64,000 nt of DNA from positions 180,745 through 244,744 of the forward strand of contig CAZPHC010000004.1 in assembly GCA_964586155.1 (NCBI GenBank). The letters run 5' to 3'. This DNA is from SXNM01 sp964586155 (GTDB lineage: Bacteria > Myxococcota_A > UBA9042). Each line of letters begins with the position of its first letter. Position 1 is the first letter of the stretch. The notes below the pieces were generated by a model, which was not told the DNA's origin, ran no database searches, and was given only the letters and a program-made list of their open reading frames with translations. Shown here piece by piece: positions 25,764 through 32,619 of the stretch. The position numbers were made by a program, and so were the translations under genes.

Positions 25764-26489
25764 CTAGGCTTTCTCCGAGCTGGGGCCGGGCAACGTCGTG
25801 GGACGCAGCGCGACGATCGTGGCGTCACGGCCGTCCCAGCGGACCGAGGCGGCGCGGGCGATGACAGGGACGGGCTCGCCGCCGACGGGCTGGATCCGCA
25901 GCGACGTCGGCGTGTTGATCGGCACCTCTGCGCGGAAGCGTTGGCCGATCAGCCAGTTCGCGTCGCGCAGGTACAGCGCGCCGGCCGCCTCGTTCGCCGC
26001 GATCACGCGGCCCTGGTCGTCGAGGACCAGGTGCGGATCGGGCAGCGTCGAGAAGACCTCGCGCAGCTCGCGGGCTTGGGCGGTCTCGCGGCAGAGCCGG
26101 GCATGGCGGGCTCGCGAGGCCATCAGCCGCCGCTCCAGCGAATGCGGCGAGCTCGTGCCCTTGGTGACGAAGTCCTGGGCACCGAGCTCGACCGCCGCGA
26201 GAGCCAACTCCGGATCGTCGTGGGCCGACACGACCACACAGGGCAGCCGCGTCCGGTGCGAGCTGAGGACCTGCAGCGCCTGCAGGCCGAAGGCGTCGGG
26301 CAGGCCGAGGTCGACGACGACGACGTCGAAGATCTCGTCGTTGAGCGCATTCTGGGCGTCCGACAGGCTGCCGACGTTGTGCACCTCGAAGCGCGCCGTC
26401 GTCGCCGCCTGCAGCTGCGCCTCGATGACCCGCGCCGCCATCACGTCGTCTTCGACCAACAGCACGCGGATGGTCTCCTCTGCTGCCAT
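25764..26489 (-). CDS. Response regulator with receiver and PAS-like domains
   Basis: This 241-residue protein has a CheY-like receiver (about residues 6-125) with acidic pocket ED-D (13-15), phospho-acceptor Asp60 (VVVVDLGLPD) and the conserved Lys in FVTKG. A PAS-like region follows (LPDPHLVLDDQGRVIAANEAAGALY). No DNA-binding or enzymatic output domain is present, so it may act by protein contact. The start at 26489 is chosen because GGAGG precedes it; an upstream ATG at 26525 lacks such a site. The gene lies 120 bases downstream of plausible promoter elements and directly precedes the M20 peptidase gene. Confidence 0.87.
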   Translation of the reverse strand: MAAEETIRVLLVEDDVMAARVIEAQLQAATTARFEVHNVGSLSDAQNALNDEIFDVVVVDLGLPDAFGLQALQVLSSHRTRLPCVVVSAHDDPELALAAVELGAQDFVTKGTSSPHSLERRLMASRARHARLCRETAQARELREVFSTLPDPHLVLDDQGRVIAANEAAGALYLRDANWLIGQRFRAEVPINTPTSLRIQPVGGEPVPVIARAASVRWDGRDATIVALRPTTLPGPSSEKA

Positions 26490-26546
26490 CGCTCCTCCCA
26501 CCAGCCCGGGTGGCTGGCCCCGCATCGGCGTCGTCCGAGCGGGAGC

Positions 26547-26575
26547 AAGCTAGCACCGCGAAGGGGAGTCGACAA
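26547..26575 (-). promoter_or_regulatory. Putative vegetative promoter for the receiver-PAS/M20 operon
   Basis: On the minus strand a -35-like TTGTCG (26575-26570) and a -10-like TAGCTT (26552-26547) are separated by 17 bases. Transcription would begin near 26540, about 50 bases before the regulator ATG. Match and spacing fit a housekeeping sigma factor. There is no other evidence. Confidence 0.45.
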
Positions 26576-26672
26576 ACCCGAGCCGTCGACAAAGGCAAGG
26601 CCTTGCGCCACGATCGTCCGGCCCGGCGCCAGGCGATGTCGACCTTCGCCCGCGCCGCGAGAGGAGTCCGGC

Positions 26673-27608
26673 ATGCCCCAGCGTCACCCAGGCCGCGGAC
26701 CTCGACGATTCGACACCGGAGTCGCGCTTTGTGCACTCGTGGTCGTCGCGGCCTGTGGCCGCGAGCCGGCTCCTCAGGCGACCACCGCCGCCCAGGTGGC
26801 GCCCCGCGCGGCACCGCCGCCGAGCGCGCTCGATCTGCCGGCCGTGGCGACGGGCGACAAGGTCGATCTCGACGCCCTGACACCGGGCTTCGTCCGCGTC
26901 CCGGCCGGGCGCGTGACGCTTGGTTCGCCACCAAACGAACCCGGCCGGGGCGAAGACGAGGCGCAGCACGCCGTCACCATCCGCCGGTCGTTCGAGATGC
27001 AGGCGACCGAGGTCACCGCCGGCGACTATGAGCGGCTGATCGGCCGCAACCCCTCGCTGCACGAGGGCTGCGCGACGTGTCCGGTCGAGCAGGTCAGCTG
27101 GTTCGAGGCGGCCCGCTACTGCAACGAGCTCTCGCGGCGCCGGGGCCTGCCGGTCTGCACCGTGCTCGACGAGAAGCGACCGACCTGGCAGGGCACCGAT
27201 TGCCGCGGTTTCCGCCTGCCCACCGAGGCGGAGTGGGAGCACGCGGCGCGTGGCGGCGTCGACGTCGCGGCCCACGGCGGCCGCCCGGGGCCGGTCGAGC
27301 AGGTCGCCTGGATCGACACCAACAGCGAGCTGCGCACGCACCCCGTCGGCGAGAAGCAGCCCAACGGCTACGGCCTGTTCGACATGCTGGGCAACGTCGC
27401 CGAGTGGGTCTGGGATTGGCAGGATCCCTACCCGGCCGACGCTGGCGTCGATCCGCAGGGCCCCGCCGGCGGCGACAACAAGGTCTTCCGTGGTGGCGCC
27501 GCGCGCTGGAGCGCCGACGAGGCCCGGGTCGCGTTCCGCAACGCCTACGGACCGGGCAACAAAGTCGAATTCATCGGCTTCCGCTGCGTGCGGACGTTGT
27601 CGCGATGA
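26673..27608 (+). CDS. Lipoprotein with SUMF1/FGE-sulfatase domain, non-catalytic
   Basis: This 311-residue protein has a GAGGAG ribosome site and a lipobox VVAAC (Cys28). The rest is a formylglycine-generating-enzyme-type fold: GFVRVPAGRVTLGS, EVTAGDYERL, VEQVSWFEAARYCNEL, FRLPTEAEWEHAAR, YGLFDMLGNVAEWVWDW and the closing GFRCVRT. The catalytic cysteine pair of true formylglycine-generating enzymes lies in an RGGS..C....C region. Here that region reads RGGAARWSADEARVAFRN without cysteine. So it is more likely a structural, sugar- or metal-binding relative (as in many bacterial SUMF1 proteins) than a sulfatase activator. Its stop overlaps the next start (ATGA). Confidence 0.87.
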   Translation: MPQRHPGRGPRRFDTGVALCALVVVAACGREPAPQATTAAQVAPRAAPPPSALDLPAVATGDKVDLDALTPGFVRVPAGRVTLGSPPNEPGRGEDEAQHAVTIRRSFEMQATEVTAGDYERLIGRNPSLHEGCATCPVEQVSWFEAARYCNELSRRRGLPVCTVLDEKRPTWQGTDCRGFRLPTEAEWEHAARGGVDVAAHGGRPGPVEQVAWIDTNSELRTHPVGEKQPNGYGLFDMLGNVAEWVWDWQDPYPADAGVDPQGPAGGDNKVFRGGAARWSADEARVAFRNAYGPGNKVEFIGFRCVRTLSR

Positions 27609-28480
27609 GCGGCACCGCCCAGGCGCCTGCGCCCGACCCGGGACCGCTGGGGCTGGCCGTGATCGGCCTGGGCCGCGCCGGCCAGGCCCGCTGTCGCGAC
27701 ATCGCCGCCTCGGCGGACGTGACGCTGATCGGCGCCCTGGGCGGGCGAGAGGGCATCGACGCCCACCGGCGGCTGATCGAGGATCCCCGCACCGACGCCG
27801 TGCTGGTCTGCACCGACAACGCGCTGCACGCCGAGCTCGCGACGCTCGCCCTCGAGGCTGGGCGCGATGCCCTGGTCGAGTTCCCGTTGGCCGGCGACAG
27901 CGACGAGACCGCCGCGTTGCTGCGGCTCGCCGAAGAGCGTGGCCGGGTGTTGCACCTCGAGCTGATCGGCCTGCTCGGCGAACGGCATCGCGGCCTGCGT
28001 CTGCGCGCCGACGAGGTCGCCGCGATCGACGTCGACTTCGCCGGCGGGCGCTATCGTTGGATCGACGCGGAGATCGCGGCGGGTCATCACGGCCAGTTGG
28101 CGATCGGCCGCTTGCATGCGGTCTGGGACCTGTGTGGTCCGCTGCGGCTGCTCGACGCGCGGCGGCACGACGACGGGGCGACGTCGGCCCTTGAGTTGCG
28201 TCTGCTCGGCGCAGCGGGCCAACAGATCCGGCTCCGCGAGCGGCGCGGGCCCGATCTGGCGCGTGCGTCCGCGTTCGTGGCCCGTGACGCCGCAGGTCGC
28301 GAATTGGCCCCACGACCCGTCGCGCCGCTCACGCTCGGCCTCTTCGCGACGGATCTGGACCGGTTCGTCCGGCGTGTGCGGACTCGCGACGCAGACGGCG
28401 CCTATGTCGATGCCGACGCCATCCTCGGCGTGGCGCGCCTCGCCGACGCGATCTCCCACGCCGCCGCGGCCAGCGTGTAG
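27605..28480 (+). CDS. Gfo/Idh/MocA-family oxidoreductase, biliverdin-reductase-like
   Basis: This 291-residue protein begins with an NAD(P)-binding Rossmann motif VIGLGRAGQAR. It then has the ADAVLVCTDNALHAELA strand-helix unit and EFPLAGD. Sugar-type relatives have EKP at that position, while biliverdin reductases have E-(Y/F)-P. The C-terminal half would form the mixed sheet of the family but is short. A tetrapyrrole or sugar substrate cannot be decided from sequence. The nearby ferrochelatase gene makes the first worth testing. Translation is coupled to the SUMF1 lipoprotein by an ATGA overlap. No signal peptide is seen. Confidence 0.72.
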   Translation: MSGTAQAPAPDPGPLGLAVIGLGRAGQARCRDIAASADVTLIGALGGREGIDAHRRLIEDPRTDAVLVCTDNALHAELATLALEAGRDALVEFPLAGDSDETAALLRLAEERGRVLHLELIGLLGERHRGLRLRADEVAAIDVDFAGGRYRWIDAEIAAGHHGQLAIGRLHAVWDLCGPLRLLDARRHDDGATSALELRLLGAAGQQIRLRERRGPDLARASAFVARDAAGRELAPRPVAPLTLGLFATDLDRFVRRVRTRDADGAYVDADAILGVARLADAISHAAAASV

Positions 28481-28506
28481 CGGCCCCGCGACGACGCGGC
28501 GCAGAT

Positions 28507-29634
28507 TCAACGTCCGGCGGTCGCCGACCAGCTCGGCGGCACGGCGTCGCGCAGCATCGTCGCCACGGTCTCGGCCCAGAGGTCGTCTGCGTTGGGGCAG
28601 GGTGCCAGCAGCAGCTCGCCGCCCCCGGCCTCGCGAAAGATCTCGCGACCACGCAGGCCGATCTCCTCGGTCGTCTCCAGGCAGTCCGCCGTGAACGACG
28701 GCTCCAGCACCGCGATCGTGCCGAGTTTGCGCCGCCCCAGCTCCTCGAGCGCCTCGTCGGTGTACGGCCGGATCCATGGGGTCCGACCGAGCCGGCTCTG
28801 GAAGCCGACCGACCAGCGCTCCGGCGGCAGCTGCAGCGACGCCGCGACCTCGCGCGCGGTCGCGATGCATTGGGCCCGGTAGCAGTGGCGGTTGGCCTCG
28901 ACGAGCGTGTCACAGCAGTCGGGGCGCTTGCCACAATGGGCGCCCGTCGCGTCGGAGCGCTGGCATTGGCGCTCCGGCACGCCGTGGAAGCTGATCAACA
29001 CGTGGTCAAGGTCGGCCACCTCGACCTGCTGGGCGGCGAAGGCGCGCTGCGCGATCGTCGTGACGCTGCGGATGAAGCCGGGGTCGTCGAAAAATGGCGG
29101 CAGCACATGCACCTGCGGCACGTTCCAGCGTTCGGCCGCCAGCTCCATCACCCGCGCCGCTGCCGAGCCGAATGCCGCCGACGAGTACTGCGGGAAGAGC
29201 GGCAACACCAGGATCCGATCGATCCCGTCCCGGGCGAAGCCGTCGAGCACCGAAGGAAGCGACGGGTTGCCATAGCGCATGCCCAGGCGCACGTCGAAAG
29301 CGTCGCCGAGCAGATCCGCAACCTTGGAGCGCAGGTCCTGGCCGTGGAACAGCAGCGGGCTGCCACGATCCGTCCAGACCTTGCGGTAGGCCTCGGCCGA
29401 GCGCTGTGGCCGGAACGGCAGGATGATCGCGTGGACCAGCAGCCAGCGGCCGAACGCCGAGATGTCGATGACGCGTGGATCCATCAGGAACTCACGCAGG
29501 TAGCGACGAACCGAGGCCGTGTCCGGGCCGTCAGGCGTGCCCAGGTTGACCAGCATCACACCGGTCCGTCGTGTCGGCACCGCGCTCGGGCGAGGGGCTG
29601 CGACGTCGGAGGTGGGTGTGGGGGCTGCGGCCAT
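28507..29634 (-). CDS. hemH: Ferrochelatase with internal cysteine cluster
   Basis: This 375-residue enzyme inserts iron into protoporphyrin (or coproporphyrin) in the last part of haem synthesis. It begins after AGGAG with a short Pro/Ala-rich leader, then VMLVNLGTPDGPD. The catalytic histidine is His217 in ISFHGVPER, and the FQSRLGRTPWIRPYTDEAL block and FTADCLETTEEI follow. Directly after HGVPER the sequence has C-x10-C-x6-CC (starting QCQRSDATGAHC and continuing to CC). This is the internal arrangement known for [2Fe-2S]-containing ferrochelatases of the myxobacterial type. The gene is convergent with the Gfo/Idh/MocA gene, 26 bases away. Confidence 0.95.
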   Translation of the reverse strand: MAAAPTPTSDVAAPRPSAVPTRRTGVMLVNLGTPDGPDTASVRRYLREFLMDPRVIDISAFGRWLLVHAIILPFRPQRSAEAYRKVWTDRGSPLLFHGQDLRSKVADLLGDAFDVRLGMRYGNPSLPSVLDGFARDGIDRILVLPLFPQYSSAAFGSAAARVMELAAERWNVPQVHVLPPFFDDPGFIRSVTTIAQRAFAAQQVEVADLDHVLISFHGVPERQCQRSDATGAHCGKRPDCCDTLVEANRHCYRAQCIATAREVAASLQLPPERWSVGFQSRLGRTPWIRPYTDEALEELGRRKLGTIAVLEPSFTADCLETTEEIGLRGREIFREAGGGELLLAPCPNADDLWAETVATMLRDAVPPSWSATAGR

Positions 29635-29838
29635 CGGCGTCTCCTGGGGTGATCCGGTCTCGAGCGGGCGACGCCGCCGGCGCGTCCGATGCGGCGCGCG
29701 TCGTCAGGTTGCGCGCGGCCCCGACTATGCGCGAATCTAGCCCCGCAGATCGACCCCCCAAGCGCCGTCGTCCGCGGCTCTTCGAACGGGCCCGTCGCAC
29801 GCGCCGCCCCGGAGCCCCCGGCCACGGCCGCTGGAGCC

Positions 29839-31662
29839 ATGATGACCACCACGCCCGCCGCCCCAGAAGCGACCGCCGCCGCGCCGAACCCGAACGCGTC
29901 CACCAGCGCCGAGGCGGTGGTCCTGCAGGATTGGACGCCGATCGCCAGCTGCCTCGACTTCCAGCTGGGTCAGCTCGCGTTCCAGCGCCGCGGGGCCCAG
30001 GCCTTCACGACCAACGAGGTGCCGAACCTCGTGAACCAGGGCGGTTTGGCTGCCGTCCGCGCCGCCGAGGTCCTCTTCGCCAGCTGCGCCGAGGCCACGG
30101 CCAGGGACGCGCTCGAGGCCGAGATCGTGGTGGTCGAGATGGCCATCGGCATGGGCGTCCACGCGGTCCAGCTGCTCGATCGCTTCCAACAACGCTGCCG
30201 CGCCGCCGGCGTCGACTGGTACGACCGTCTGACGTTCTTCGCCACCGACGTCACGCCGCGCATGTTGCAGGACGCCCGGGATCGCGGCGTCTTCGACCGC
30301 CACGCCGGCCGCGTCGTCCTCGCGCAACTCGACGCCCGGCGGCCCGAGCGGGTGCGACGCTTGGACGACGGCACCCTCGTCGAGCTCGCCGGCCGCCCGC
30401 GCCTGGTGGTGCATACCTACCTTCTCTGCGTCCTACCGGCCAACGTCTTCCGCTGGGAGCCGGCCGCCGAGACGCTGGAGGGCGACGTGCCTGCGTCCGG
30501 GGGCCGTGCCGGGCGCCTCGGTCAATGGAAGGTCCTGGTCGCCAGGACGGTGATTCGCAATCCAGCGTTGCTCGATCGCTTCACGGCCTTGCCGTTGGCC
30601 GAGCTCCAGGCTCGCGTCGAGCGGGCAGACCCAGAAGAGGCCCAGGATCTCGCGGATCTCTATCCGATGCTCGACCTCGATCTCACGCTCGCGCCGGTGG
30701 CGGCGGCGGACCTGCCCGATCTTGATGTCCTGCATGCGATCGCTGACGGGATCCTCGCGGAGCGAAACGACAAGCCAGCGACGGATCCCGTCTGGGTCCT
30801 GCACAGCGGTGGCGCGATGCGCTCGATCGAGGCCACGTTGGACGCGCTTCGACCCGACGGCGTGCTGCTCTACCGCGACTACGGCCCGGCGACACCTGCA
30901 GATGCGGACATCCTGCATCTCTATCAGCATTACGGCCCTACGACGGCGATCGGTATCAATCACTTTGCGATTGATCGCTGGGTTCGAGGCGCCACGGCGG
31001 CCGACGGGTCGCCGCGCTGGACCTGGCACGGGCCCGCGGGAGACGAGCGGGCGATGATCAAGACGCGGCTGCTCGGCCGGGCCACTCCGGAGCCGGTCGC
31101 GGCGGCGTTCGCCCAGGCGTTTTCGGTCGCGTCGTTCGCCGAGCTCGAGCGCGTCATCGGCAACGCCCGCGCCTCGACCACGGCCGCCGCAGTCATGGAG
31201 GGCTACCGCGAGGCGCTGCGCTTGGAGCCCGAGAATTGGGCCCTTCTGGGCGAGGCGGCCGAGGCGGCGCTGCGCGGCCAACGGTCGTTGGATCTCGCGG
31301 AGGTGCTGATCCGCGAGGCGTTGCGGATCAACCCCTGGTCGTCGGCCGCCGCCTGGAACGTGTTCGGCGACGTGCTCTCGTTTCGGGGCGACCTCACGAG
31401 CGCCGAGGCCGCCTACCGTCGCGCGACCACCGTCAACCCGGAGCACGCGCGTGGCTGGTTCAACCTCTACCTCTGCGCCCGTCAGCGCGCCGACCATGCG
31501 CTCGCCGTCGAGATGGCGGCCAAGGCCCTGGCCACCGACCGCGACGGCAGTGAGTCCGAGAGGTTCGGCGCTGCCTTGCGCGATGCCATCGGGCGGCTTC
31601 AGGAGCAGCAGGCGCTCGCCGGCCGGCTGCGGCGAGAGCGCGCCGCGGGCTCGCATCGCTAG
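29839..31662 (+). CDS. SAM-methyltransferase-like protein fused to C-terminal TPR repeats
   Basis: This 607-residue protein has a Thr/Ala/Pro-rich leader, then a Rossmann-like methyltransferase region. VEMAIGMGVHAVQLLDRF fits motif I (E-x-G-x-G), FFATDVTPRMLQDA the acidic loop, and LVVHTYLLCVLPANVF the region near the active site. VWVLHSGGAMRSIEATLDALRPDGVLLYRDYG follows. This arrangement recalls MidA/NDUFAF7-like or class I enzymes, but with low motif identity. From about residue 470 there are three or four TPR helices (ALRLEPENWALLGEAAEAAL, AAWNVFGDVLSFRGDLTSAE, GWFNLYLCARQRADHALAVE). The TPRs would hold a protein substrate. GGAG lies before the ATG pair; the second ATG is three bases on. 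Confidence 0.68.
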   Translation: MMTTTPAAPEATAAAPNPNASTSAEAVVLQDWTPIASCLDFQLGQLAFQRRGAQAFTTNEVPNLVNQGGLAAVRAAEVLFASCAEATARDALEAEIVVVEMAIGMGVHAVQLLDRFQQRCRAAGVDWYDRLTFFATDVTPRMLQDARDRGVFDRHAGRVVLAQLDARRPERVRRLDDGTLVELAGRPRLVVHTYLLCVLPANVFRWEPAAETLEGDVPASGGRAGRLGQWKVLVARTVIRNPALLDRFTALPLAELQARVERADPEEAQDLADLYPMLDLDLTLAPVAAADLPDLDVLHAIADGILAERNDKPATDPVWVLHSGGAMRSIEATLDALRPDGVLLYRDYGPATPADADILHLYQHYGPTTAIGINHFAIDRWVRGATAADGSPRWTWHGPAGDERAMIKTRLLGRATPEPVAAAFAQAFSVASFAELERVIGNARASTTAAAVMEGYREALRLEPENWALLGEAAEAALRGQRSLDLAEVLIREALRINPWSSAAAWNVFGDVLSFRGDLTSAEAAYRRATTVNPEHARGWFNLYLCARQRADHALAVEMAAKALATDRDGSESERFGAALRDAIGRLQEQQALAGRLRRERAAGSHR

Positions 31663-31736
31663 CTGCGGTTCGAATCCCGGCGCCGCGCTATGCGTCGGTG
31701 CAACTTGGGGAAGTCTGTGAAGCAGACGGCTTCGCC

Positions 31737-31766
31737 TTGCTGCGAATGCCGGCCCTCTGCTAGCCT
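31737..31766 (+). promoter_or_regulatory. Putative vegetative promoter before the secreted-protein/matrixin pair
   Basis: A -35-like TTGCTG (31737-31742) and a -10-like TAGCCT (31761-31766) are separated by 18 bases, 43 bases ahead of the ATG at 31809. The spacing and TAnnnT pattern fit a housekeeping promoter and resemble other intergenic sites in this window. This is pattern evidence only. Confidence 0.4.
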
Positions 31767-31808
31767 TTTGGCCCTGGCTGCCGCACGCGCGAAGCCCTCG
31801 GAGGAAGC

Positions 31809-32585
31809 ATGACGATCTCGCTGCCACGCGGAGTCTCCCGACCGACCCTGACCCGGTCCTGGCGTCGCCGCCTGGCCCAGGGCGCCGCCTGCCTCGGCCT
31901 CGGCGCCGCTGGCCTGATCGCCGCGCCGCCCGCAGCCCAGGCGATGACCGTGCTCGCCGCGAGCCTGCAGGAGCTCGTCGGCGCCTCGGCCATCGTGCTG
32001 CACGCCAAGGTGCGTTCGGTCCGCGTCGACGACCGCCGTGCCGCCGGTCGCGCCGTCTGGACCGTCTACGAACTCGACGTGCTCGAGGTGCTCAAGGGCG
32101 ACCGCAAGGCCATCGGCGCGCGCTTCACCTTCGAGCTGCTCGGTGGCTCGACCAAGGACGGCATGACGCTGTCGGTGCCCGGGATGCCCGGCTTCCTCGC
32201 TGGCGAAGAGACGGTGGTCCTGCTCGAGCGCCACGCGGAGGGCTACACGCTGACGGGCGCGCCCCAGGGCAAATGGACGGTCTACCGCGACGCCAAGGGC
32301 GTCGCGCGGGTCGTCCGGCCGCTCGATGGCGCCCACATCGTCAAGCGCGCCGCCGACGGCCGTCTGCAGGCCGTCGAGCACGACGAGGGCCCCCTGGTGC
32401 TGCAGCCGCCGCAGCAGGACCAGACGCTGGCGGCGCTTCGGGCCGAGATCCTCGACGCGGTGCAGAAGACGGCGCAAGCGTCGGCTCGCGTCGCTCCGGC
32501 GCCCGCCGCGGCGACTGCACCTGCTGCTGCTTCCGTCGCGCCTCGCGTGATGCCGCGTCCGCCCGTCGGCAGCCGCAAGCCCTGA
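31809..32585 (+). CDS. Exported protein of unknown function
   Basis: This 258-residue protein has GGAGG before the ATG. A Tat/Sec-like leader with Arg pairs (SWRRRLAQGAACLGLGAAGLIAAPPAAQA) ends in an AxA cleavage site near residue 45. The mature domain is compact and beta-rich: LVGASAIVLHAKVRSV, VYELDVLEVLKG, TLSVPGMPGFLAGEETVVLLER and GAPQGKWTVYRD. An Ala/Pro tail follows. The pattern of a short secreted domain with a Gly/Pro loop and an -LLER strand is familiar from uncharacterised myxobacterial proteins, but I cannot name a family. It lies 34 bases upstream of the matrixin protease gene, so a role as chaperone or inhibitor of that protease is possible but unproven. Confidence 0.62.
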   Translation: MTISLPRGVSRPTLTRSWRRRLAQGAACLGLGAAGLIAAPPAAQAMTVLAASLQELVGASAIVLHAKVRSVRVDDRRAAGRAVWTVYELDVLEVLKGDRKAIGARFTFELLGGSTKDGMTLSVPGMPGFLAGEETVVLLERHAEGYTLTGAPQGKWTVYRDAKGVARVVRPLDGAHIVKRAADGRLQAVEHDEGPLVLQPPQQDQTLAALRAEILDAVQKTAQASARVAPAPAAATAPAAASVAPRVMPRPPVGSRKP

Positions 32586-32619
32586 TCCGCGGCGCTCGCC
32601 GTCTCCAAGGGGGCCCTTC

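Noticed and set aside
26673..27608. True formylglycine-generating enzyme
   Set aside because: The catalytic cysteine pair is absent, so sulfatase activation is not supported.
31668..31690. GGTTCGAATCCC, like a tRNA T-arm, just after the methyltransferase-TPR gene
   Set aside because: The flanks do not form a T-stem, there is no anticodon arm or acceptor stem upstream, and the preceding bases are coding. It is probably chance; a relic tRNA attachment site cannot be excluded.
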